DNA of 64,000 nt from Actinoallomurus purpureus (GCF_024055795.1 NZ_JAMXMY010000011.1:62001-126000); one strand, 5' to 3'. Positions 1-8,199 are shown, counted from the stretch's first letter. The notes: a model not told the origin generated them from the letters alone. A program made the numbers and translations.

Positions 1-747
1 GCCGATCGCGTCTTCGTCCTGGCCGCGCAGCAGCGCGGCATCGACCGAGATCGCCTTCGCTCCGGCCGAACGCAGCAGGCCGTACGGCGTGCGCGGAGCG
101 CAGGAGTGCACGATCGGGAAGGCGTCCGCCGCCTCGATCACCCGCCGCAGGCCGTCCTCGGCGATGGGAGCCTCGACGGCACGGAGCCGGGAGAAACCGC
201 TCGCGGTCGGAACGGTTCCCGCCAGAACGCCGGGCAGGCCGGGCTCGTCGAGCTGGAGAAGGATCGTCGCCCGGGGCAGCCGGCGGCGTACGTCGGCGAC
301 GTGCGCGGCGAGACCCTCGGCCAGCGAGGCGATCAGTTCCCGTACGGCGCCGGGGTCGCGGAGCGCGCGGTCACCGTGCCTGAGCTCGATCGAGGCGGCC
401 AGAGTCCAGGGCCCGGCGATCTGGATCTTGAACGGTCCCTCGTACTCCCCCGCCCGCTCCTCCAGCGTGTCGAGGTCCCGGGCGAGCATGCTCCGGGCGC
501 GGGACGTGTCCCGGCCCGGCCGGTCGGCGAACCTCCACCCGGACGGCTGCAGCCCGACGGCGAGTTCGACGAGCAACCCGGCGGCCCGCCCGATCATGTC
601 CGCACCGGGCCCACGCTCCGGCAGCTCCGGGAGGTACGGCAGGTCGGGAAGCCCACCGAGGACGACCCGCAGCGCCTCGGCGGGATCATCGCCGGGATGA
701 GAGCCGACGCCGGTGGCGGTCCCAATGGTCCACGGAAGATCAGGCAC
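1..747 (-). CDS. Methionine synthase-like protein (MetE/UroD superfamily), 3' end cut by the window
   Basis: The protein starts MPDLPWTIGTATGVGSHPG and continues for 249 codons off the window edge. Readable parts such as IQIAGPWTLAASIELRHGD, LLQLDEPGLPGVLAG and IVHSCAPRTPYGLLRSAG match the short actinobacterial 'methionine synthase' annotated next to mnmA. This is a cobalamin-independent MetE C-terminal (UROD/MetE) fold with a metal-binding HxC in IVHSCAP. The start is a GTG at 747, chosen because the conserved DLPW(T/A)TGIGTGVGSHPG-type opening begins there. True methionine synthase activity is inferred from the family and is uncertain for this short form; cobalamin-free methyl transfer needs a partner N-terminal domain that is absent here. 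mnmA lies upstream on the same strand. Confidence 0.8.
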   Translation of the reverse strand, partial: MPDLPWTIGTATGVGSHPGDDPAEALRVVLGGLPDLPYLPELPERGPGADMIGRAAGLLVELAVGLQPSGWRFADRPGRDTSRARSMLARDLDTLEERAGEYEGPFKIQIAGPWTLAASIELRHGDRALRDPGAVRELIASLAEGLAAHVADVRRRLPRATILLQLDEPGLPGVLAGTVPTASGFSRLRAVEAPIAEDGLRRVIEAADAFPIVHSCAPRTPYGLLRSAGAKAISVDAALLRGQDEDAIG

Positions 748-850
748 GGCAGAAGCCTATGGCCTGGCCGCCGGGTCTTCGCCGACGGCCTCCAGCAGCC
801 GCACGGTCGGAGGGAGGTTCCTACGGCGGCGACGGCGGTCCGCGCGAGTG

Positions 851-1813
851 TCAGGCGGGCAGTGGCTGGAGAAGCCGGGCGGGCGTGACCTCTTCCGTGT
901 GAATGATGACGTCGAACCAGGACCGTAGCGATCCGCCCGACAGGTGGTAGGCCGCGTCATCGGCGGCGTCGTAGGAGGGGCCGATCAGCCGTGTCCTGGC
1001 GGAGGCGTTGAGCCCGCGACGTACGGGCTCGGGCTGCGGCGCCCGCAGGTCCAGGACGTATCCCGCTCGGCCGGCGGCGCCCGCGCTGAGCGTGGAGTCG
1101 GCGAACTGCGTGCTCGGCGCGGGGAGGGGCACGCCGATCGAGCCGTGCCCCAGGGTCAGTCCGATCGACCGGTAGCCCTCCCCCATGCGTTCCCGCAGGT
1201 AACCGCCCATGTTGCGATGCGTCTCAGGGGGTGCGGCCTGGGACACCGTACGGGGGTCACCGACGGCGGTGTGCGCCATGCCACCCCAGTACACGACCTT
1301 GTCGCCGGTGCGCTCCTGCCACCAGGTCACGCCGTCGGCGAGCGCCCGTTCCACCCCGGCGAGGCCGTCGAGCGGCGTCGCGTGCCTCACCGTCCGGTCC
1401 GGAGCCTCGGCGAACCGCACCGGATCGTCCGGGTGCCGTTCGTTGTACGACTTCATCCAGCGGACGACCTCGAGGATCTCTTCCGTCCGCAGGAACGCCC
1501 GTGCTCCGGCCAGCAGTTCGCGCGGATCACCTTCGCCGGTGGCGATGTAGGCGTCGAGCCCGAGCCGTACCGCGTCGTCGCCTTCCAGGGCCAGCGACCG
1601 GAAGCCCTCCTCCTCGACCAACAGCCGCAGGGTGCGATGCGCGACGACCGCCAACTCCCGCGTCATCCGCGCGGCGGCACCGAGCGCCACGACCTTCGCA
1701 TCCCGCACCAGTGGCGCGAGCGGCCGCAGGTCGTCCAACGGCTCGCCGGGCTCCCGAGCGACCAGCTCATGCGAACTCTCCGTGATCCACTCGGCCATCA
1801 TCGACTCCGACAT
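851..1813 (-). CDS. Erythromycin esterase-family protein lacking the usual catalytic residues
   Basis: A 320-aa protein with the EreA/EreB-like layout: an N-terminal strand-loop (VVALGAAARMTREL, residues 42-54), then GFRSLALEGDD (about 80) and VVYWGGMAHTAVG (about 190). In known members the first motif reads G-E-x-(T/S)-H-G, and its Glu and His are needed for catalysis. Here these positions are Ala46 and Arg49. The later W-x-H-N-x-H motif is also altered, keeping only the last His. The fold is therefore recognisable but hydrolase activity is doubtful. It sits alone, on the opposite strand from the two small genes upstream of it. It may be a pseudo-enzyme or have a changed substrate. Confidence 0.75.
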   Translation of the reverse strand: MSESMMAEWITESSHELVAREPGEPLDDLRPLAPLVRDAKVVALGAAARMTRELAVVAHRTLRLLVEEEGFRSLALEGDDAVRLGLDAYIATGEGDPRELLAGARAFLRTEEILEVVRWMKSYNERHPDDPVRFAEAPDRTVRHATPLDGLAGVERALADGVTWWQERTGDKVVYWGGMAHTAVGDPRTVSQAAPPETHRNMGGYLRERMGEGYRSIGLTLGHGSIGVPLPAPSTQFADSTLSAGAAGRAGYVLDLRAPQPEPVRRGLNASARTRLIGPSYDAADDAAYHLSGGSLRSWFDVIIHTEEVTPARLLQPLPA

Positions 1814-1966
1814 CCCACACCTCTTCGTCCCTCACTGCACGTCGCTCCGGTGCGACCCGCTCAGCGAAGAGGCTCTTACCTGAAGTCCAGTTGAGGTCAA
1901 GGGCGGGGCACCAGAAAGATACGGAGCACTCTCATAGGTCATGCAATCGCTATCGATTGCTAACCT

Positions 1967-2317
1967 ATGCGCATGGAGCCGTCATCCCCGGCGCAGAGGG
2001 AACAGGTGGCCGCGGCACTGCGCCAGATCAGCGCGGGCTTCGCCGCATTGGCCGACGCGATCTCGGCCGACCCCGCCGAAGCCCCGGCGGAGAGCCGGTA
2101 TCGCTCCCTCATCTCCGAGTGGGGAGAGCGGGGCCTGACGCGAGCCGAGGCGAGTGCGCTGTTCCGCAAGCACGGCTTCTCCCCCCAGGCGGCGGGCGGC
2201 TGGGCCCGAGGCGACTGGCTCGAGGTCCGCGAGGACGGCCGCCGCTATCTGACCGACCGTTCGCTGCACTGGCTGACACAAGAGGGGGCCTCCGATGACA
2301 GCGGAGCCGACGACTGA
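1967..2317 (+). CDS. Small hypothetical protein (116 aa)
   Basis: Not recognised. The N-terminal half is a helix-rich stretch (QREQVAAALRQISAGFAALADAI). The C-terminal half (LTRAEASALFRKHGFSPQAAGGWARGDWLEVREDGRRYL) looks like a small wing or helix-turn-helix domain ending in a strand pair, so a DNA-binding or regulatory role is possible but unproven. The first in-frame ATG codons are at 1967 and 1973; neither has a strong ribosome binding site. Its 3' end overlaps the thioesterase gene by 23 bp, so the two are probably translated together. Confidence 0.6.
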   Translation: MRMEPSSPAQREQVAAALRQISAGFAALADAISADPAEAPAESRYRSLISEWGERGLTRAEASALFRKHGFSPQAAGGWARGDWLEVREDGRRYLTDRSLHWLTQEGASDDSGADD

Positions 2318-2762
2318 GCCGTTCAGCGTCCGTCTGGAGATACGCAGCTACGAGATCGACCCTCAGCTACATCTGGGCGGAGGCTTCTACATCCAGTACG
2401 CCGATCACTCTCGCTTCGCGTGCGTCCAAGCCGCCGGAATCTCGGTCGAGGATCTACTCGCCGACGGGATGGGGCCCGTCAATCTGGAAACGGTGATCAA
2501 GTATCACCGTGAGCTGCGCGGCGGAGACCAGGTCGACGTGTCCTGTGATTGGGAGTGGGGCGACGGCAAGACCTACCGCGTTCGGCATGTGATGACACAT
2601 GTGGACGGCACCGTGGCCGCCGAGGTCTCTCACGTGAGCGGGCTGCTCGATCTCAGAACCCGCCGGCTGATCGCCGACCCCGCCCACGCGTGGCGCGCCC
2701 GCGCGGACAGGCCCGAACTCCTCCGCCTCCGGCCCGACCGCCCGCGCGGCACGACTGAGTGA
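2295..2762 (+). CDS. Acyl-CoA thioesterase, hotdog fold (4HBT type)
   Basis: A 155-aa single-domain hotdog protein. It shows the 4-hydroxybenzoyl-CoA thioesterase pattern: a strand with Asp (RSYEIDPQLHLGGGFYIQYADHSRF) leading to the long helix, then VIKYHRELRGGDQVDVSCDWE and a last strand VDGTVAAEVSHVSGLLDL. The family hydrolyses acyl-CoA thioesters in the cytoplasm; the substrate cannot be read from the sequence. It overlaps the preceding small gene by 23 bp and probably shares its transcript. Confidence 0.75.
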   Translation: MTAEPTTEPFSVRLEIRSYEIDPQLHLGGGFYIQYADHSRFACVQAAGISVEDLLADGMGPVNLETVIKYHRELRGGDQVDVSCDWEWGDGKTYRVRHVMTHVDGTVAAEVSHVSGLLDLRTRRLIADPAHAWRARADRPELLRLRPDRPRGTTE

Positions 2763-2816
2763 ACCCCGTTCAGGCGCTCACTCACCGAAGCCGACGCCGC
2801 CGCACACCGACCTGCC

Positions 2817-2948
2817 TCAGTCCGAACTGTCGTGCAGGAGGTCATTCAGGTCTGGCGCATCGCTGACGCCGGTGATCTGTGCGACCTCGACGCATTCGGT
2901 GGTGCCGCCCCCTCCAGTGGTGTAGCTGCTCTTACGCCATTCCGTCAT
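2817..2948 (-). CDS. DUF397 domain protein (43 aa)
   Basis: This very short protein starts MTEWRKSSYTTGGGGTTECV and goes on EVAQITGVSDAPDLNDLLHD. The WRKSSYS-x(n)-CVEVA signature is diagnostic of DUF397. Its first codons overlap the last 17 bp of the XRE-DUF5753 gene upstream, the usual arrangement of this pair (as in the BldB/WhiJ-type systems of streptomycetes, where such small proteins work with the XRE partner in developmental gene control). The function here is inferred from that pairing. Confidence 0.85.
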   Translation of the reverse strand: MTEWRKSSYTTGGGGTTECVEVAQITGVSDAPDLNDLLHDSSD

Positions 2949-3771
2949 GAGTGTCAGCCATCCTCTTCAAGAGGTCACGCGTCTGGTCTTCATTCAACGC
3001 CCGAGCGGCGATCCGGTCGAATCGGACAGACACGCTGGCCGCCTCTGCCTGGTCATCGATCACCCGACCGACATCCAGCGTCGTCCCCGCGAACGCGGCC
3101 AGTCGCCGCCCAGGCAACTCGAAGAACCAGAACCATCCGTCGATTCCGATGTGGGGAGCGGCTGCGAGCGGGATGACGCGAAGCGATACCTGAGGCAGCC
3201 TGCTGCATGCGAGCAAGTGCTCGAACTGGGCCCGCATGACCGCCGGATCGCCCATCGGCCTTAATGCCGCCTCGTCGAGGACGGCCCAGATCAGCGGCGG
3301 TTGAGGACTTCGGCCGAGGACCGCGGCCTGGTGAGCCATTCGCCGTTCCACTGCGGCCTCGACATCCTCGATCAGTCCAGCAGCGTGACCTGCGGACAGC
3401 AGTCCCCGTGCGTAGTCCTCCGTCTGAAAGGGAATCGGGACGAAGCTGTTGTAAAAGATCTTGACCTGGTCCGCCTCGCGTTTGTAGCGGTCGACCTGAG
3501 CGGGCCAGTCGGGGTTGTGGACGAGGCGGGCGAAGCGGCGGAGTCTGGCGAACAGGCCGCCGGTGTCCCAGGCCTTGTCGAGGCGGTCGGCCTGGATGCG
3601 GGTGAGCTTGTTGCGGCCCGCTTCGGCGTTTGAAACCCCATGTTTGTTGACGCCGATGATCTGCCCCACCTCGGTCTGTGACATGCCGCGCTTCTGGCGC
3701 TCGTAGCGCAGGTGAAAGGCGATGGCGTTCCAGAGGGACTCGTCGGGATCGAGGTTCTCGGCCGCGGTCAT
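2932..3771 (-). CDS. XRE-family regulator with DUF5753 C-terminal domain
   Basis: A 279-aa protein. An N-terminal helix-turn-helix (FHLRYERQKRGMSQTEVGQII, VNKHGVSNAEAG) is followed by a DUF5753 domain (FVPIPFQTEDYARGLLSAG, LDEAALRPMGDPAVMRAQ, WFWFFELPGRRLAAF). The start at 3771 is favoured because a GGAGG lies 5 nt upstream of this ATG; an in-frame ATG at 3813 has no clear ribosome binding site. It overlaps the DUF397 gene downstream and is divergent from an RsbW-like ATPase. That trio recurs in actinomycete development and stress regulators. It probably represses its own intergenic region, though no operator is obvious. Confidence 0.88.
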   Translation of the reverse strand: MTAAENLDPDESLWNAIAFHLRYERQKRGMSQTEVGQIIGVNKHGVSNAEAGRNKLTRIQADRLDKAWDTGGLFARLRRFARLVHNPDWPAQVDRYKREADQVKIFYNSFVPIPFQTEDYARGLLSAGHAAGLIEDVEAAVERRMAHQAAVLGRSPQPPLIWAVLDEAALRPMGDPAVMRAQFEHLLACSRLPQVSLRVIPLAAAPHIGIDGWFWFFELPGRRLAAFAGTTLDVGRVIDDQAEAASVSVRFDRIAARALNEDQTRDLLKRMADTHDGMA

Positions 3772-3887
3772 CGCTGCCTCCGGGGGGTTCGAAGGTCGAT
3801 TTGAATCTTCCATGTTACTCAGAGTGAGGTCATTGTTACAGAACGAGCGCGCGATGCGCACGATCTCCGAGGAAGACGGGCGACGCC

Positions 3888-4307
3888 ATGACCGACCGGG
3901 TTTTCCCTGAGGAAGAACGGATCTTCGCTTTCCGGCAGTTGTCCACGGGACCGACGGCCGCGGGCGAGGCACGGGAATGGGCGGCCAAGGTGCTGGCCTG
4001 CTGGGACCTGGCCGCCCTCGCCGACGATCTGCAGACGGTCGTCACCGAGCTGGTGACCAATTCGCATCGCGCCGGGGCCGGCGCCATCCACGCGCTCATC
4101 GAGTGGCAGTGGAATGCGGACACCGTCGAACTCCAGGTGTGGGATGACGCACCCGGACGGCCGCAACTTCGGCAACCCGACTTCGTCGCCGAGACCGGGC
4201 GCGGTCTCTTCATCGTCGCCGCGCTGGCCACCGCCTGGGGCCACCACCCCGGCACCGACGGCGGCAAGGTCGTGTGGGCGCGCTTCGCGACGCCGGCTCA
4301 TCGGTGA
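3888..4307 (+). CDS. ATP-binding protein, RsbW-like anti-sigma/HATPase_c family
   Basis: A 139-aa protein that is one GHKL-type ATPase domain. It has an N-box (DDLQTVVTELVTNSHRAGAG, with Glu54 and Asn58), a G1 box (VWDDAPG) and a G2 box (ETGRGLFIVAALATAWG). Stand-alone members act as serine kinases of anti-anti-sigma factors or as anti-sigma factors. It is divergent from the XRE-DUF5753/DUF397 pair and so is likely to be functionally linked to it; its target cannot be read from the sequence. Confidence 0.85.
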   Translation: MTDRVFPEEERIFAFRQLSTGPTAAGEAREWAAKVLACWDLAALADDLQTVVTELVTNSHRAGAGAIHALIEWQWNADTVELQVWDDAPGRPQLRQPDFVAETGRGLFIVAALATAWGHHPGTDGGKVVWARFATPAHR

Positions 4308-4335
4308 CGATCGGGGATCTCCGTGGCCAACCGGT

Positions 4336-4980
4336 TCATCCCACCTGGACGACCTGTGGCCCACGGAGTGCGGGCCGGGCAGCGCGACGGCGTCGGTAGT
4401 AGTGCACGGTCAGCAGGCCGAGCAGCGGTCCCCAGGCGGCCAGTGGCGCGTAGGCGACGACGAAGGCGACGGCCTTCCATCCGTGCACGACCAGGCCGGC
4501 GTGGTGAGTGCCGTCGATCATCCGGCCGAGGCCCAACATGATCAGCGCGTACGGAAAGATCAGTAGCGCGGCGGCACCGAGGCCCGCCGGGATGACGGCG
4601 GCGAGGATCGGCACTCGTCGGCCGCCCAGGCCGGGGATCCAGCGTGGTAGCACCTCACCCCACTCGCTGACCAGCCCGAAGGCGAGGTAGGCCAGCGCTT
4701 CGCTGACCAAGCTGAGCACGACGACGTACCAGAGGCCGGTGAACACCACGGGGCCGTGGCCCGCGGCGGGTTCCGCGGTCCGTTCGAGCAGCGGGACGTC
4801 GAAGTTGAGCGCCGCGATCCGCCAGACGCAGGAGGGAAGCACGGTCAGGGTCGTCGCGTACGCCGCCCGCACCGCCCATCGAGGGACGCCGGCCGCCGTC
4901 CGGCCGTGCATCCTCGCAGCGATCCGCCGAACGGTCCAGGACCCTCCGCATGCGGGCCCCCGATCGCCGCGCGTGCTCAT
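4336..4980 (-). CDS. Integral membrane protein of unknown function
   Basis: A 214-aa protein with about five hydrophobic helices (WAVRAAYATTLTVLPSCVW, FTGLWYVVVLSLVSEALAY, ILAAVIPAGLGAAALLIFPY, VVAYAPLAAWGPLLGLLT among them) and an Arg-rich C-terminal tail (HYYRRRRAARPAL). The start at 4980 is supported by a GGAGG 7 nt upstream. No family was recognised. It is convergent with the RsbW-like gene. Confidence 0.7.
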   Translation of the reverse strand: MSTRGDRGPACGGSWTVRRIAARMHGRTAAGVPRWAVRAAYATTLTVLPSCVWRIAALNFDVPLLERTAEPAAGHGPVVFTGLWYVVVLSLVSEALAYLAFGLVSEWGEVLPRWIPGLGGRRVPILAAVIPAGLGAAALLIFPYALIMLGLGRMIDGTHHAGLVVHGWKAVAFVVAYAPLAAWGPLLGLLTVHYYRRRRAARPALRGPQVVQVG

Positions 4981-5099
4981 ATATCCGTCCTCCGGTGGGT
5001 CGTGCCTGCGTGTCATCGATTTCAAGATCGCAAGCAGCGGTATCCCCACGCTTCCCCCACCAGGGGGAACCGGGTCGCCCGCAGGGGGCACGCTTCGGG

Positions 5100-5645
5100 T
5101 CAGGGTTCGGGATGCAGCATCAGGAGGACGGCGCGGTTGCGGGGACCGCGCCCCTGGTAGACGTGGGGCCGGGCCGCGTCGAAGCGGATGGAGTCGCCCG
5201 CCTCGAGGTCCGTCGCGGCGTCCGCAGGTCCGGTGGTGATGCGCCCGTCCGTGACGACGATGCACTCCTCGACACCGGGCAGGTGGGCGTCCGAGTGCTG
5301 CGCGGTGTCGGCGACGCCGATGTCGTACACCTCGACCGTGCCGCGGATCCTGATGCGGTGAAGCAGGCGCGCGCTCACCGCGTCGCCCTCGACACGCGGC
5401 CGGTCATCCGTCGACCGTACGACCTCGATGGCCGAGGCGGGCGCCTCCAGCAGTTCGCCGAGCGGCACCTTCAACGCCGTGGCCAGCGCCCAGAGGGTGC
5501 CGAGCGTCGGGTTGGCCTGTCCCTGCTCGATGCCGTGCAGCGTGGTCTTGCTGATGCCGCCGGCCGCGGCGAGGTCCGCCAGCGAGATGCCGGCCGCGGT
5601 GCGCAGCCTCCGAAGGTTGCCGCCGACCACTTGCCCAACGTCCAT
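5100..5645 (-). CDS. XRE-family regulator with cupin domain
   Basis: A 181-aa protein. The helix-turn-helix (NLRRLRTAAGISLADLAAAG, ISKTTLHGIEQGQANPTLGT) is followed by a C-terminal cupin_2 barrel (VEECIVVTDGRITTGPAD, LEAGDSIRFDAARPHVYQ). This PuuR-like architecture senses a small ligand and represses a neighbouring catabolic gene. The divergent aminotransferase is the obvious target. An ATG at 5657 is an alternative start; neither has a strong ribosome binding site, so leaderless translation is possible. Confidence 0.85.
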   Translation of the reverse strand: MDVGQVVGGNLRRLRTAAGISLADLAAAGGISKTTLHGIEQGQANPTLGTLWALATALKVPLGELLEAPASAIEVVRSTDDRPRVEGDAVSARLLHRIRIRGTVEVYDIGVADTAQHSDAHLPGVEECIVVTDGRITTGPADAATDLEAGDSIRFDAARPHVYQGRGPRNRAVLLMLHPEP

Positions 5646-5697
5646 GCGTATCAGCATAGTGGCATGACCGTACCGGTATAACGAACGGAGGCGTTGA
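5646..5697. promoter_or_regulatory. Shared divergent promoter region with palindrome TACCGGTA
   Basis: The 52 bp between the XRE-cupin regulator and the aminotransferase contain a perfect 8-bp palindrome, TACCGGTA, at 5671-5678, extended by the flanking GACCG. A GGAGG at 5687-5691 is the ribosome binding site of the aminotransferase. The palindrome is a candidate operator for the regulator (inference). Confidence 0.4.
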
Positions 5698-6858
5698 ATG
5701 ACCGTCACCAGGCTCCGCGACATTCCCGGCATCGGGGTGGACGTGATCGGCGACGCGGCCGACGCGGTCGCCGACCCCGATTTCCTGCGGCTGGAGAACC
5801 TCGACACCGACATCCGGCCGCCCGCCGTCGCGCTCGCCGTCACCCGTTCGGCCGTCGACGACGACGCCGCCAACAGCTACTTGCCGTTCCAGGGGCACCG
5901 GTCGCTCCGGGAGGCGGCCGCCGCGCACGTCGGCCGGATCGCCGGGCGCTCGTACGATCCCGCCACCGAATGCGTCAGCGTGGCGGGTGGGCTGAACGGC
6001 ATCCTCAACACGCTGCTCGCGACGGTCGAGCCTGGACAGGAGGTCGTGCTGTGCGACCCCATCTACGCCGGTCTCGTCAACCGGGTACGGCTCGCGGGCG
6101 GGGTGCCGCGTTTCGTGCCGGCCGAGGCGACGGCGGAGGGCTGGGCCGTGGACCCGGAGCGGCTCGCGGCCGCGGTCGGCCCGCGTACGGCGGCGGTGCT
6201 CATGATGGGCCCGGCCATGCCGACCGGCCTGGTCCTCGACGACCGGCACTGGACCGCCCTCGCCGACGCGTGCGAGCGCCACGACGCGTGGCTGATCTAC
6301 GACGCGGCGATGGAGCGCATCCGGTTCGACGGCCGGCCGCCGAGCCACCCGGCCTCCCATGACGGGCCGGCCGGCCGGACGATCACCGTGGGCTCGGCCT
6401 CGAAGGAGCTGCGAATGATCGGCTGGCGCGTCGGCTGGGTCGTCGGCCCGGCCGACATCCTCGCCGACGTCCGGTTGGTCGGCCTGACCAACGTCGTCTG
6501 CCAGGTCGGGCTGGCGCAGGACGCCGTGGCCGCCGCGCTGGACGCCCCGGACGCCGACGCGGACGTCGCCGCCGCGACGGCCGAGTGGCGGCGGCGCTGC
6601 GACGCGGTGCTGCGGGAGCTCTCCGCGTACCCGGTCGTCCGGCCGCACGGCGGCTGGTCGCTGCTCGTCGACACCGGCCCCCTGGGCCTGACCCCGGTGG
6701 AGTTGTCCCGGCGGCTGTTCGACCGGGCGAAGGTGGCCGCCACTCCCATGGACGGCTGGGGTCCGGGCGGGAGCCGGTACCTGCGGCTGGTGTTCGCCAA
6801 CGAGCCGGTCGAGCGCCTGACCGGTCTCGGCGACCGCTTCCGCCGGGCGATCGGCTGA
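5698..6858 (+). CDS. PLP-dependent aminotransferase, class I/II fold
   Basis: A 386-aa fold-type I aminotransferase. It shows the N-terminal substrate loop (SYLPFQGHRSLREAAAAHVG), the cofactor region (VAGGLNGILNTLLATVEPGQEVV), and the Schiff-base lysine in TVGSASKELRMIGWRVGW. The C-terminal half (WSLLVDTGPLGLTPVELSRRL) matches aspartate/branched-chain-type enzymes. It has a good ribosome binding site and is divergent from an XRE-cupin regulator that probably controls it by sensing an amino-acid-derived ligand. The substrate is unknown. Confidence 0.85.
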   Translation: MTVTRLRDIPGIGVDVIGDAADAVADPDFLRLENLDTDIRPPAVALAVTRSAVDDDAANSYLPFQGHRSLREAAAAHVGRIAGRSYDPATECVSVAGGLNGILNTLLATVEPGQEVVLCDPIYAGLVNRVRLAGGVPRFVPAEATAEGWAVDPERLAAAVGPRTAAVLMMGPAMPTGLVLDDRHWTALADACERHDAWLIYDAAMERIRFDGRPPSHPASHDGPAGRTITVGSASKELRMIGWRVGWVVGPADILADVRLVGLTNVVCQVGLAQDAVAAALDAPDADADVAAATAEWRRRCDAVLRELSAYPVVRPHGGWSLLVDTGPLGLTPVELSRRLFDRAKVAATPMDGWGPGGSRYLRLVFANEPVERLTGLGDRFRRAIG

Positions 6859-6861
6859 CCG

Positions 6862-7674
6862 TCAGGCGATGAGCTCGGCCATCGTGTCGAGGCGGCGCAG
6901 CGTCTCGTCGGCGGGCTTGGTCGGCAGGAAGAGCAGGATCTCGTCCACACCGGCGGCGATCAGCTTGTCGACGACCTCCCGCTTGGCGGGACTGGAGTAC
7001 ACGGTGACCGGAACGTGGCGTCCGGCGCGCTCGCGCAGTTCCTTGACGCCCTCGGCGAGACGGTCGACGTCCCCGGCGATGGGCAGCCATCCGTCGCCGT
7101 ACTCCAGGACGCGGTCGAACGTCTTGGGCCCCCAGCCGCCGATCAGGATCGGCGGAGTCCGTACCGGCTTGGGCCAGGAGAATATCGGGTCGAAGTCGAC
7201 GTGCTCGCCGTGGAACTCGGCCTCGTCCTTCGCCCAGATCTCCTTCATGGCGAGCACGCGCTCGCGCATCAACGCCATCCGGGTCTTCGGGTCGGTGCCG
7301 TGATCGCGCATCTCCTCGCGGTTCCAGCCGCCGCCGATGCCGACGGCCGTCCGCCCGCCGGAGACCAGGTCGAGCGAGGCGATCTCCTTGGCGAACATGA
7401 TCGGATCGCGCTGCGGGATGAGCGCGATGCCGGTGCCCAGGGTGAGCCGCTCGGTGACGACGGCGGCCGCCGTGAGCACGACGACCGGATCGAGGGTCCG
7501 GTAGTAGACGCGCGGCAGGTCGCCGCCGCCGGGGTACGGACTCTCCCGGCTCACCGGGATGTGCGTGTGCTCGGCGACGAACAGCGACGCGAACCCGCGC
7601 TCCTCCAGCGCCCGGCCGAGATCGGCCGGTCCGATGCCCTCATCGGTCACGAAGGTCGATACACCGAATCTCAT
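6862..7674 (-). CDS. LLM-class F420-dependent oxidoreductase
   Basis: A 270-aa luciferase-like monooxygenase fold protein. It begins MRFGVSTFVTDEGIGPADLG and carries ERGFASLFVAEHTHIP, LTLGTGIALIPQRDPIMFAK, GRTAVGIGGGWNREEMRDHG and RTPPILIGGWGPKTFDRVLE, all typical of the actinobacterial F420-dependent group. The start at 7674 fits the usual N-terminus, but the upstream AGGAG is unusually close. It is convergent with the aminotransferase, with 3 bp between the stops. Confidence 0.85.
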   Translation of the reverse strand: MRFGVSTFVTDEGIGPADLGRALEERGFASLFVAEHTHIPVSRESPYPGGGDLPRVYYRTLDPVVVLTAAAVVTERLTLGTGIALIPQRDPIMFAKEIASLDLVSGGRTAVGIGGGWNREEMRDHGTDPKTRMALMRERVLAMKEIWAKDEAEFHGEHVDFDPIFSWPKPVRTPPILIGGWGPKTFDRVLEYGDGWLPIAGDVDRLAEGVKELRERAGRHVPVTVYSSPAKREVVDKLIAAGVDEILLFLPTKPADETLRRLDTMAELIA

Positions 7675-7734
7675 TCTCCTGAGCCTACGCCCCCGCCGAT
7701 CGCAGAGGTCTCCCATGGACGGAGCATGAGGAAG

Positions 7735-7760
7735 AAGGCCCGGCGCGATGGCCGGGCCTT
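7735..7760 (-). terminator. Hairpin terminator after the small 52-aa gene
   Basis: Perfect 10-bp stem (AAGGCCCGGC / GCCGGGCCTT) with a 6-nt loop, followed on the minus strand by a pyrimidine run (CTTCCTC). It lies just downstream of the gene at 7793-7951. Confidence 0.65.
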
Positions 7761-7792
7761 CACTTGTCACGGCAGGATGGCGCAGGCCATCG

Positions 7793-7951
7793 CTACTGCC
7801 GGCCGCTCTCCTGGCCTCCGGACCGGCTCTCCTGGCCTCCGGACCGGCCCGCCTGGCCGGATCCGCGGCCCTCGGTGCCGTTGGCCGAGGTCCGTCGCTT
7901 CGTCTCGCGAGCCTCTTCCACGGCCAGGCTGCTGTTGTACTGCTTCGGCAC
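7793..7951 (-). CDS. Small hydrophilic protein with repeat tail (52 aa)
   Basis: The peptide starts MPKQYNSSLAVEEARETKRR and ends in a low-complexity Gly/Ser/Arg/Gln tail containing RSGGQES twice. The GTG start at 7951 follows AAGGAG with 9 nt spacing, and a strong hairpin closes the unit, so it is probably a real gene. The repeated heptapeptide is encoded by a perfect 21-bp tandem duplication. No family was recognised. Confidence 0.6.
   Translation of the reverse strand: MPKQYNSSLAVEEARETKRRTSANGTEGRGSGQAGRSGGQESRSGGQESGRQ
7805..7846. repeat. Perfect 2 x 21-bp tandem repeat inside the 52-aa gene
   Basis: Two identical 21-bp units lie at 7805-7825 and 7826-7846. The length is a multiple of three, so the reading frame is kept and the heptapeptide RSGGQES is doubled. 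Confidence 0.9.
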
Positions 7952-7974
7952 GCTGATCATCTCCTTTGCGTTGG

Positions 7975-7995
7975 GTCCCGCACAGCGTGCGGGAC
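7975..7995. terminator. Perfect hairpin, possible terminator
   Basis: A 9-bp stem (GTCCCGCAC / GTGCGGGAC) with a 3-nt loop, followed on the plus strand by TTCTT. It lies between mnmA and the 52-aa gene and may separate their transcripts. Confidence 0.5.
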
Positions 7996-8068
7996 TTCTT
8001 GGAGAGGACCGTCTGGGGCGGAGTGGAGTCGGCAACACCCGTTGCCGCCGGGCCGTGGCGTACCCGCA

Positions 8069-8194
8069 TGCAAGGAACGCTCGGGCACCGCCCGCCGGGC
8101 CCTCATCCGGCTCACCGACCAGGGACGCACCGCGTTCGCCGCCCACGCCGCCGCCCTGGAGCGCATCGTCGCGGCGGCCCGCCCGCACGCCTGA
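8069..8194 (+). pseudogene. Remnant of a winged-helix (MarR-like) regulator C-terminus
   Basis: Forty-one codons read ERSGTARRALIRLTDQGRTA, then FAAHAAALERIVAAARPHA and a stop. This matches the wing and last helix of 'winged helix DNA-binding domain' regulators (LTxxGRxAFxxHxAALxxI). No start codon or recognition helix precedes it, and the upstream frame reads nonsense, so only the 3' end of a lost gene remains. Confidence 0.6.
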
Positions 8195-8199
8195 GAAGC

